From: Eubacteriales bacterium
GTDB lineage: Bacteria > Bacillota > Clostridia > Oscillospirales > Acutalibacteraceae
NCBI GenBank assembly: GCA_030529125.1
Contig: JAUMXP010000090.1
Coordinates: 1-6,779, forward strand
Direction of reading: 5' to 3'
Length of the DNA: 6,779 nt
This document shows positions 1 to 5,268 of the stretch, piece after piece; the stretch's first letter is position 1, and every line of letters starts with the position of its first letter. Below the pieces are notes generated by a model that searched no databases, had not been told where the DNA came from, and worked only from the letters and a program-made list of their open reading frames with translations. The position numbers and the translations under genes are program-made.

Positions 1-216
1 TAACTGCTCATCCGTAGCGTTTACGTCATCAGCAGGTTTAAATGTTGCTTCGACACCACCACGGATATCAATTCCCCATCTGATGTCGTCGATACCCTTG
101 AATACTGTCTTCTCGATATCGCCGTCGTAGTAAGATACGCCGAAGATAGCTGAAGTAGCAAACAGGAGAATCAAAAGAGCACAGATGAAGAAAACAGGCT
201 TTGGAATTCTTTTCAT
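1..216 (-). CDS. secD: SecD protein-export membrane protein, N-terminal part (cut by window edge)
   Basis: Only the first 72 codons are in the window; the rest lies beyond base 1. SecD (with SecF) is the membrane accessory of the SecYEG translocon that uses proton or sodium motive force to pull secreted proteins across the membrane. Visible: a basic start (MKRIPK), one membrane segment at about residues 7-26 (first SecD TM), then the extracytoplasmic stretch RWGIDIRGGVEATF at about 47-60. That stretch matches the hallmark G-[IL]-D-[LI]-x-GG motif that follows TM1 in SecD. The start is fixed by a good Shine-Dalgarno GGAGG (225-229), 8 nt before the ATG at 214-216. A strong promoter and a structured leader lie upstream (318-346 and 217-316). 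Whether the full gene is SecD alone or a SecD-SecF fusion cannot be seen. Confidence 0.88.
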   Translation of the reverse strand, partial: MKRIPKPVFFICALLILLFATSAIFGVSYYDGDIEKTVFKGIDDIRWGIDIRGGVEATFKPADDVNATDEQL

Positions 217-316
217 GCCTTGGACCTCCAAAAAATTTTCTATTGTCAAAAGTACGGCAAAGTTAATACAAAAATAAAAACTCTGCTACAGCCTACACTT
301 TTGACCATAACAGAGT
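217..316 (-). promoter_or_regulatory. Structured 5' leader of secD with two mutually exclusive or pseudoknotted pairings
   Basis: With the start point predicted near 311, the leader is about 95 nt. Two pairings are seen. Stem 1: 308-316 with 280-288, 9 bp with one G-U pair, followed by a U-rich tract at 271-280. Stem 2: 297-305 (GTCAAAAGT on the minus strand), lying in the loop of stem 1, is perfectly complementary to 245-253 (ACTTTTGAC), 15 nt upstream of the GGAGG at 225-229. Loop-to-downstream pairing is H-type pseudoknot geometry. The leader also holds a 20-codon ORF at 246-308 whose stop falls in the second arm of stem 2. The base complementarity is direct; a regulatory role is inference. 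I do not recognise a known riboswitch class here. Confidence 0.4.
271..316 (-). terminator. Terminator-like hairpin, probably for the upstream aminotransferase gene
   Basis: The minus-strand RNA reads ACTCUGUUA (308-316), a 19-nt loop, UAGCAGAGU (280-288), then UUUUUAUUUU (271-280). The stem has 9 bp including one G-U, and the U-rich tail is convincing. It lies about 117 nt after the aminotransferase stop and is the only U-tailed hairpin found there. Its 5' arm overlaps the predicted secD start point (about 311). Transcripts started at the secD promoter would therefore lack part of the arm and should fold it poorly, while read-through RNA would carry all of it. The large loop makes it weaker than the two other terminators in the window. 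Confidence 0.5.
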
Positions 317-317
317 A

Positions 318-346
318 ATTATACTTTTTTATCACCAAAAAGTCAA
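318..346 (-). promoter_or_regulatory. Sigma-A-type promoter of secD
   Basis: Reading the minus strand, -35 TTGACT (341-346), a 17-bp spacer, and a perfect -10 TATAAT (318-323). This is the best promoter match in the window. The start point is predicted near 311. It sits in the 216-bp gap between the aminotransferase gene and secD, so secD can be expressed independently of the upstream gene. Confidence 0.82.
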
Positions 347-386
347 CAAAACAATGCGAAATCTTTGTGATATTTATTAATTTTTC

Positions 387-437
387 ACTAATCCGACCTT
401 ATATTTCTATTAAAGCACAATACAGTGGCAGATTAGT
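387..437 (-). repeat. Inverted repeat spanning the aminotransferase stop codon
   Basis: On the minus strand ACTAATCTG (429-437) pairs with CGGATTAGT (387-395), 9 bp with one G-U. Two more C-G pairs are possible inside across a bulged T. The loop is about 33 nt. The upstream arm covers the TAA stop at 433-435. No U-tract follows, so it is not a standard terminator; it could stabilise the mRNA 3' end or be chance. Confidence 0.3.
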
Positions 438-1713
438 TATTATTAAGGAGTTTTTCAACAGCTGCGAGTTTACAACAAACACTGAAAACACACATTGCCT
501 TAGATAAATCTTCTACAGACGGAGCTGTAGGTGCAATACGGATGTTAGAATCCTCAGGGTCATTACCATACGGATATGTTGCACCAGCACCAGTGAGGAT
601 AACTCCAGCCTCTTTGCACAAGCCTACTACACGTTTAGCAGTGCCATTGAGCACATTTACACTTACAAAATAACCGCCCTTTGGCTCTTCGTACTCGATA
701 ATACCGTATTCTTCGATATTAGCTTTGATAGTATCTAAAACTATATCAAAACGTGGTCTTAATATAGCCTTGTGTTGTTTCATATGTGCTTTCATGCCAT
801 CAATATCATTAAAGAAACGAACATGTCTGAGCATATTGATTTTATCAAAACCGATAGTCTGGTACTTATATTTATTCTTGATAACAGCCATATTATTCTC
901 TGATGCAGCCATAGCAGCTACACCTGAACCAGGGAAAGTGATCTTAGATGTAGAGCAGAACTCAATAGGAAGATCAATATTGTCGTACTTCTTACATTCA
1001 GTGAAAATGTTCAGAAGATCAACTTCTTCATCAGTAAGGTCATGAATAACATAAGCATTATCCCACATAATTCTGAAATCTTTAGCAGCAGGCTTAAGTG
1101 CAGCAAGTCGTCTAACTGTTTCGTCAGAATAAGTAATACCCTGTGGATTTGAATACTTAGGAACGCACCATATACCCTTAACACTGTCGTCTTTAACAAG
1201 CTCTTCGACCATATCCATATCAGGGCCTTCGTCAGTCATAGGTACAGTAATCATATCAAAACCAAAGTATTCTGTGATACCAAAATGTCTGTCATATCCA
1301 GGCACAGGACATATAAACTTTCTGTTCTTAACTTCATACCATGGTTTCTCACCTTCAATTACAGGTGTAGTCATGAATGTAGCGATAGTATCAAACATCA
1401 TATTAAGGCTGGAGTTACCACCAACCATAACCATATCAGGTGTAACGCCTAACATATCAGCCATAAGAGCCTTACAAGATGGTATACCATCCATAATACC
1501 ATAGTTACGACAATCCTGACCATCAACAGTCTGGCACTGCACAGAGCTGTTAATGATATCAAGCATACGAGCTGAAAGTTCGAGCTGCTCCTTGCATGGG
1601 ACACCTCGTGACATATTCAGTGACAAGCCAAGATTTTTAATTTCATTGTATTCAGCAGACAGTTTTTCATACTCTGCAGAAAGCTGTTCTTTAGTATAGT
1701 CTTTGTATAACAT
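433..1713 (-). CDS. PLP-dependent aminotransferase, aspartate aminotransferase Ic type (Asp_aminotransf / Aminotran_MocR family)
   Basis: Fold-type I PLP enzyme of 426 residues, the usual size for the family typified by Corynebacterium AspT. The likely reaction is reversible transfer of the amino group of aspartate or a related amino acid to 2-oxoglutarate in the cytoplasm; exact substrate is inferred from family only. The N-terminal pattern GLSLNMSRGVPCKEQLELS (about 29-47) is a signature of this subgroup. Further marks are VGGNSSL (about 97-103, phosphate-binding region), YSNPQG (187-192, cofactor Asn), WDNAY (217-221, Asp for the PLP pyridine nitrogen and Tyr for O3'), STSK (254-257, Schiff-base Lys257) and NIRIAPT (390-396, Arg392 for the substrate carboxylate). 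All expected catalytic residues are present. It has its own promoter (1765-1793) and stands alone between two terminators. The ribosome binding site is weak (only GAAGTTGGTG before the ATG), unlike its neighbours, but the N-terminus matches the family start. Confidence 0.88.
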   Translation of the reverse strand: MLYKDYTKEQLSAEYEKLSAEYNEIKNLGLSLNMSRGVPCKEQLELSARMLDIINSSVQCQTVDGQDCRNYGIMDGIPSCKALMADMLGVTPDMVMVGGNSSLNMMFDTIATFMTTPVIEGEKPWYEVKNRKFICPVPGYDRHFGITEYFGFDMITVPMTDEGPDMDMVEELVKDDSVKGIWCVPKYSNPQGITYSDETVRRLAALKPAAKDFRIMWDNAYVIHDLTDEEVDLLNIFTECKKYDNIDLPIEFCSTSKITFPGSGVAAMAASENNMAVIKNKYKYQTIGFDKINMLRHVRFFNDIDGMKAHMKQHKAILRPRFDIVLDTIKANIEEYGIIEYEEPKGGYFVSVNVLNGTAKRVVGLCKEAGVILTGAGATYPYGNDPEDSNIRIAPTAPSVEDLSKAMCVFSVCCKLAAVEKLLNNN

Positions 1714-1764
1714 TTTGCACCAACTTCTAATAAAAATTGCAAAATTTTGAAATTGCTATCTAAT

Positions 1765-1793
1765 ATAATAACCTTAATTTACGTTTTTTGCAA
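1765..1793 (-). promoter_or_regulatory. Sigma-A-type promoter of the aminotransferase gene
   Basis: On the minus strand, -35 TTGCAA (1788-1793, 4 of 6), a 17-bp spacer, and -10 TATTAT (1765-1770, 5 of 6). Predicted start near 1758 gives a leader of about 44 nt. It lies downstream of the kinase-operon terminator, which supports an independent unit. The -35 hexamer is itself one of three TTGCAA palindromes in this gap (1737-1742, 1788-1793, 1810-1815). Confidence 0.6.
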
Positions 1794-1870
1794 TACCATT
1801 TTTAAAATCTTGCAAAAAGATATTTAACGTATATTATGCCCAAATATAGTAAAAATACACAAATAAATAT

Positions 1871-1898
1871 AAAAAAGTCCGCCACAAGGACGGACTTT
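1871..1898 (-). terminator. Rho-independent terminator of the polysaccharide co-polymerase/kinase operon
   Basis: The minus-strand RNA folds AAAGUCCG (1891-1898) with CGGACUUU (1874-1881), an 8-bp perfect stem. Inner CC/GG pairing is also possible. The tail U-run is at 1871-1876. It begins 8 nt after the TGA at 1907-1909. It closes the two-gene operon and separates it from the aminotransferase gene. Confidence 0.88.
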
Positions 1899-1906
1899 CC
1901 TGTAAA

Positions 1907-2626
1907 TCAATAATATTTATAGTAACCGTAATTGTTACCTTTATACCTTTTGCGATCCTGAAGCGAACAACCAACTTTAAGGAAACCAAGTATCTTAGAA
2001 TCAGCAAGTTTGATAGCCTGAACCGCCTTTTCAATTTCGCCGTGAGTAGTAACCTTTTCTCTGACGATCATCACATAACCCGCAATATGTTCTTTAAGAA
2101 GAAGTGTATCTGTAACTACACCAATAGGTGGTGTATCAAGAATTACGTAGTCATACTGATTCTTAGCCATATTAATAAATGATGTAAAAGCTGAAGAACC
2201 AATGAGCTCCGATGGGTTAGGTGGAATTGAGCCTGATGTAAGAACATCAAGGCATGGTACTACTGAACGATTAACCGCATCTTCAAAGTCAGTAAGCTGA
2301 CCTACAACTTCTGAAAGACCGGTTGAATTACTGATTTTAAGAAGATTGTGGATATTAGGTCGACGTAAGTCGGTATCGATAAGTAATACATTTTTGCCCA
2401 TCTTGGCAAAAGAGATAGCAAGATTAACTGTAGCTGTACTTTTGCCTTCACCTTTAGACCATGATGTAACAGCTACACATGGGTTATTCTCAGCAACAAG
2501 TGAGAAAACAAGGCTTGTACGTGCAGATTTATATCCCTCTACAATGGCAAATTTGCTATCTGTATTGATAATATTCTTAACCTTTTCGTTAGATCCACGA
2601 CGCTTTTTCTTAGAAATTAATTTCAT
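1907..2626 (-). CDS. Bacterial tyrosine kinase of the CpsD/CapB type (capsular/exopolysaccharide family)
   Basis: A 239-residue cytoplasmic BY-kinase, the typical length for the split Firmicutes form. These enzymes autophosphorylate a C-terminal tyrosine cluster and, by cycling with their membrane partner, control polysaccharide chain length and export. Seen in order: an EGYKSAR segment at 30-36 (the ExxRxxR oligomerisation motif, with Lys in place of the middle Arg), Walker A SKGEGKST (57-64), Walker A' LLIDTDLRRP (81-90), Walker B VILDTPP (161-167), and a tail with six tyrosines (Tyr228, 233, 235, 236, 238, 239). The usual GxVLN segment after the last core strand reads GFLKVG here (214-219), so the conserved Asn is missing. 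The ATG overlaps the co-polymerase stop (ATGA, 4 nt), implying translational coupling. No phosphatase or glycosyltransferase gene is nearby. ParA/MinD-like ATPase is the alternative, but the Walker A' and the Tyr tail argue against it. Confidence 0.93.
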   Translation of the reverse strand: MKLISKKKRRGSNEKVKNIINTDSKFAIVEGYKSARTSLVFSLVAENNPCVAVTSWSKGEGKSTATVNLAISFAKMGKNVLLIDTDLRRPNIHNLLKISNSTGLSEVVGQLTDFEDAVNRSVVPCLDVLTSGSIPPNPSELIGSSAFTSFINMAKNQYDYVILDTPPIGVVTDTLLLKEHIAGYVMIVREKVTTHGEIEKAVQAIKLADSKILGFLKVGCSLQDRKRYKGNNYGYYKYY

Positions 2627-3318
2627 TTCTTAGCACCGCCTTCCATTTCAAAGTCAATAATTTCTGCAAATACAGGAATCTTGTAGATATCATAGAGGTC
2701 ATCGCCAGGTTTAACTGTAGTATCGATAATCTCAAGCAAGAACGCAATACCAAGACCAAGTACTAGACCGGCTAATAAACCTAAAATAACATACTGTTGT
2801 ACGTCAGGTGATGATGGAGCTGAAGGAATAGATGCCTCTTCAACGGTATCAACCTTACCTGCTTCACCAAAATATTTAGCGAAAACAGCCGGCGCTTCCT
2901 GTGCTACCTGATTTGCAACGTTTGCTGCTGTAAGCGGGTCTGAAGAAGTAACGCTGATCTCAAGGAAGTACGAATCCTCGATTGCTGTAATAGAAACAGA
3001 GTTTCCTGCGATAATAGCTTTCATCTGTGGGTCACGTGTAAAAAGAACCGAACAGGTATTAGCAAGCATAACAGACTGAGTAATGTTGTTAGTATCAACT
3101 TTTTCATTATCAGTATTATTAGATGCTGTTGAGCTACTGTCGTTAAATCCTGCATCATTCTGTACAAGTATTAACGCTGTAGTCGAGTACATCTCTGTAA
3201 CGAACAACTTAACATAACTAAATGAAACTATCATACCAACAAGAGCGAGTATGATGATAAGCTTAATATGCGCTAAAAACATCTTAAGAATATCGTTTAC
3301 GGTTATCTGTCTAGACAT
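2623..3318 (-). CDS. Polysaccharide co-polymerase / tyrosine-kinase activator (Wzz, CpsC/CapA-like)
   Basis: A 231-residue Wzz-domain membrane protein. It is the usual partner of the following kinase gene: it spans the membrane twice, sets chain length of a surface polysaccharide and activates the kinase through its cytoplasmic tail. Seen: TM1 at about 19-38, then the ...YSTTALILV strand (44-52) typical of Wzz, an extracytoplasmic domain with a Ser/Asn/Asp-rich stretch (about 57-79) and LTAANVANQVAQ (129-140). A proline-bearing segment (SIPSAPSSPD, 163-172) precedes TM2 (about 176-197). The cytoplasmic tail starts DTTVKPGDDL (199-208), the standard post-TM2 motif, and ends PVFAEIIDF. The start is backed by AGGGGG ending 5 nt before the ATG. 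It is the first gene of a two-gene operon, with the kinase start overlapping its stop. Confidence 0.9.
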   Translation of the reverse strand: MSRQITVNDILKMFLAHIKLIIILALVGMIVSFSYVKLFVTEMYSTTALILVQNDAGFNDSSSTASNNTDNEKVDTNNITQSVMLANTCSVLFTRDPQMKAIIAGNSVSITAIEDSYFLEISVTSSDPLTAANVANQVAQEAPAVFAKYFGEAGKVDTVEEASIPSAPSSPDVQQYVILGLLAGLVLGLGIAFLLEIIDTTVKPGDDLYDIYKIPVFAEIIDFEMEGGAKK

Positions 3319-3348
3319 ATTAACCCCCTATTTTTCATATTCTATCAT

Positions 3349-3411
3349 TTTATATCATATATCATCACAGCTGTGTTTTTATTCTAATTTAGAAATATAG
3401 TGATTTTACAA
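3349..3411 (-). promoter_or_regulatory. Candidate promoter region of the co-polymerase/kinase operon
   Basis: The 151-bp gap must hold the operon promoter because a terminator precedes it. Two weak candidates are seen on the minus strand. The first is an extended -10, TGATATAAA (3349-3357), with a poor -35. The second is TTGTAA (3406-3411), a 19-bp spacer and TAGAAT (3381-3386), overlapping the end of the preceding terminator. I cannot choose between them from sequence alone. Confidence 0.35.
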
Positions 3412-3412
3412 T

Positions 3413-3445
3413 AAAAAAAGGCGAGAGTTTGTTACTCTCACCTTT
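3413..3445 (-). terminator. Strong rho-independent terminator after oadB
   Basis: The minus-strand RNA folds AAAGGUGAGAGU (3434-3445) with ACUCUCGCCUUU (3417-3428). This is a 12-bp stem with one G-U, a 5-nt AACAA loop and a seven-U tail (3413-3419). It starts 24 nt after the oadB stop. It is the strongest terminator in the window and shows that the oadG-oadB unit ends here, without a biotin-carrier or alpha-subunit gene. Confidence 0.93.
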
Positions 3446-3469
3446 ATATATGAGTTATTCAGTTTAAAT

Positions 3470-4735
3470 TTAGCAAATGCTGAGCAGTACACCTGCAGCA
3501 ACAGCTGAACCGATAACACCAGCAACGTTAGGACCCATAGCGTGCATGAGCAAGAAGTTACCAGGATTTTCTTCCTGACCAACTTTGTTAGCTACACGAG
3601 CAGCCATAGGAACCGCAGAAACACCTGCAGAACCAATAAGTGGGTTAACCTTACCGCCTGTGAACCAGTACATAAGCTTACCAAAGAGTGTACCGCAAGC
3701 AGTACCTACACAGAACGCTGCAAGACCGAGAGCAATAATACCGAGCGTCTCAAGCTTTAAGAAGTTTGTACCTGTAGCAGTAGCACCAACAGTAACACCA
3801 AGGAAGATTGTAACGATATTCATCAGTTCGTTCTGAGCTGTCTTATTAATACGTTCAACGACACCTGACTCCTTGAAGAGGTTACCAAGCATGAGCATAC
3901 CGATAAGAGGAGCTGCTGAAGGAAGAAGAATAGAACAAAGTACAACAACTATGATCGGGAACAAAATCTTCTCGAGCTTTGAAACAGGTCTTAACTGCTT
4001 CATAACAACTGAACGTTCTTTCTTTGTTGTGAGAGCCTTCATGATAGGTGGCTGAATGATAGGAACAAGCGCCATATATGAGTACGCCGCAATCGCAATT
4101 GAACCCAAAAGCTCAGGTGCAAGAATACTTGTTACATAAATAGCAGTAGGACCATCAGCGCCACCGATGATACCGATAGCACCAGCTTCGTTAGGTTCAA
4201 AGCCAATCAAGATAGCACCAATAAATGTGATAAAGATACCAATCTGTGCAGCAGCACCAAGGATAAAGCTCTTAGGGTTAGCAATCAGCGGACCAAAGTC
4301 AGTCATACAACCGATACCAAGGAAGATAAGCGGTGGATAGATACCGAGCTTAACACCCTGATATAGGTAGTAGAGCAAACCGCCGTTAGTCGGCTCATTA
4401 ACAAATTGCTCACCGTTTAAAGTAGTGACTGCATAGCTTATCAGGTTAGGATTGTCCGCATATGCCTGTGCAGAAATCTCATGCTCAGCCAAGTAATCTG
4501 CTAAAGGCACCATATTTGTAGATGGGGATGCCATGATATCCGGATAAAGGTTAACGAGCAGCATACCGAAAGCAATCGGTAAAAGAAGAAGTGGCTCATA
4601 CTGCTTCTTAATAGCTAAAAACAAAAGTACAAACGAAATACCAATCATCACATAATTCTGCCACACAAGAGAAGCAAGACCTGATGATTCATAGAGACTC
4701 TGAAGAGAATCTAATAATCCATTTAATATTTCCAT
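3470..4735 (-). CDS. oadB: Na+-translocating decarboxylase beta subunit (OadB/MmdB/GcdB family)
   Basis: A 421-residue polytopic membrane protein. The beta subunit decarboxylates carboxybiotin handed over from the alpha subunit and couples this to export of Na+. Most of the chain is hydrophobic membrane segments. The functional residues known from Klebsiella OadB are all present at a constant offset of 9: Asp194 in GGADGPT (Asp203), Tyr220 in YSYMALVP (Tyr229), and Asn364, Gly368, Ser373 and Arg380 in NPLIGSAGVSAVPMAAR. The enzyme should therefore be active. Residues about 65-118 form an extra, mostly hydrophilic stretch compared with compact family members. GGAGG (4744-4748) lies 8 nt before the ATG. 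It follows the OadG-like gene by 17 nt in the same operon and is followed by a terminator. Oxaloacetate, methylmalonyl-CoA and glutaconyl-CoA enzymes share this subunit, so the substrate is undetermined; the symbol denotes family. Confidence 0.94.
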   Translation of the reverse strand: MEILNGLLDSLQSLYESSGLASLVWQNYVMIGISFVLLFLAIKKQYEPLLLLPIAFGMLLVNLYPDIMASPSTNMVPLADYLAEHEISAQAYADNPNLISYAVTTLNGEQFVNEPTNGGLLYYLYQGVKLGIYPPLIFLGIGCMTDFGPLIANPKSFILGAAAQIGIFITFIGAILIGFEPNEAGAIGIIGGADGPTAIYVTSILAPELLGSIAIAAYSYMALVPIIQPPIMKALTTKKERSVVMKQLRPVSKLEKILFPIIVVVLCSILLPSAAPLIGMLMLGNLFKESGVVERINKTAQNELMNIVTIFLGVTVGATATGTNFLKLETLGIIALGLAAFCVGTACGTLFGKLMYWFTGGKVNPLIGSAGVSAVPMAARVANKVGQEENPGNFLLMHAMGPNVAGVIGSAVAAGVLLSIC

Positions 4736-4752
4736 TATTACACCCTCCCTTA

Positions 4753-5121
4753 TTAAAACGGTCTAGTGTTAGAAACTACACCGGCGCTGCCCCAGACAGA
4801 GCGTTTGTTAGATTTTTTAATATTTTTGATTCTGACCTTGTTAGGTCCGTAGATAAAGTCAACCGCTGCAGCAATAGCAGCTAAAACCTCACTGCTAACA
4901 CCATTTGCAGGAGCAGTAGCTATAGTTGTTGCAGTTGCAACAGGTGTACCCTTTGGTGTGTCATCGTCATCCTTTGACTTATCTTTTTTTTGTCTGTTCT
5001 GAGCCTTATAAACAATAGTGCTGTAAATTTTGATAATACCGATAAGTAAAATCAAAACCGCAAATACAACAATGAAGCCTGTGATCAATACAGTCCAAGC
5101 TTTCATCATACTTTCAGGCAT
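4753..5121 (-). CDS. oadG: Na+-pump decarboxylase small subunit (OadG gamma / MmdD delta family)
   Basis: A 122-residue protein with one N-terminal membrane helix (about 10-32), a highly charged segment (KKDKSKDDDD, 45-54), an Ala/Thr/Pro-rich linker (about 55-75), an Ala-rich helix EVLAAIAAAV (78-87), and the C-terminal signature WGSAG...TRPF (110-122). TM plus flexible linker plus W-x-x-A-G...R-P-F end is the architecture of OadG/MmdD. In that family the subunit anchors the soluble carboxyltransferase alpha subunit to the beta subunit. The linker plus C-terminal motif is closer to the MmdD style than to the short Klebsiella OadG, so the symbol denotes the family only. First gene of the operon: promoter at 5159-5187, and GGGGG (5129-5133) 7 nt before the ATG. 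The oadB start follows 17 nt after its stop. Confidence 0.85.
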   Translation of the reverse strand: MPESMMKAWTVLITGFIVVFAVLILLIGIIKIYSTIVYKAQNRQKKDKSKDDDDTPKGTPVATATTIATAPANGVSSEVLAAIAAAVDFIYGPNKVRIKNIKKSNKRSVWGSAGVVSNTRPF

Positions 5122-5268
5122 AAAATAACCCCCATATTTTCAAATTTAGTCATTGTATAGTATACACCAAAACTAATACAATTTCAATAAAAATATGAGG
5201 GTGAAAATAATTTTGTTTATTTCGACAATTTTGTTAGAATATTAACAATCTCTTTAGTTAATTAGCTT
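5122..5268 (-). other. spoIVA-oadG intergenic region
   Basis: This 147-bp AT-rich gap holds the oadG promoter (5159-5187) and ribosome binding site (5129-5133). I found no U-tailed hairpin for spoIVA. There is a weak 6-bp inverted repeat, TTGTTA (5231-5236) with TAACAA (5243-5248), and a 9-bp direct repeat AATTTTGTT (5209-5217 and 5227-5235). Neither is strong enough to assign a role. spoIVA transcripts may therefore read into oadG-oadB. Confidence 0.5.
5159..5187 (-). promoter_or_regulatory. Sigma-A-type promoter of the oadG-oadB operon
   Basis: On the minus strand, -35 TTGAAA (5182-5187, 5 of 6), a 17-bp spacer, and -10 TATACT (5159-5164, 5 of 6). Predicted start near 5152 gives a leader of about 31 nt. 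It lies in the 147-bp gap after spoIVA, so the decarboxylase genes can be expressed in vegetative cells independently of the sporulation gene. Confidence 0.75.

Noticed and set aside
244..249. Perfect -35 hexamer TTGACA on the minus strand within the secD leader
   Set aside because: At 17-bp spacing the -10 position reads GGTCCA (221-226, overlapping the ribosome binding site), so no usable promoter exists.
725..1045. Plus-strand open frame of 106 codons inside the aminotransferase gene
   Set aside because: It lies wholly antisense to a gene with all catalytic motifs, has no recognisable domain and is a shadow. The other plus-strand frames inside oadB (3542-4055) and spoIVA (5306-5656, 6392-6694) were rejected likewise.
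1739..1756. CodY-box-like sequence in the aminotransferase leader (AATTTTGAAATTG)
   Set aside because: It lacks the central symmetric spacing of the CodY consensus and matches only through AT-richness.
1834..2034. Minus-strand 66-codon frame overlapping the end of the kinase gene, as possible evidence of a frameshift
   Set aside because: The kinase frame itself ends in the expected tyrosine-rich tail followed directly by a terminator, so no frameshift is needed. The other frame runs across the terminator.
5209..5248. Short direct repeat AATTTTGTT and a 6-bp inverted repeat after spoIVA, considered as a terminator or operator
   Set aside because: The stem is short and AT-only except one pair per arm, lacks a following U-run, and such repeats are expected in AT-rich gaps.
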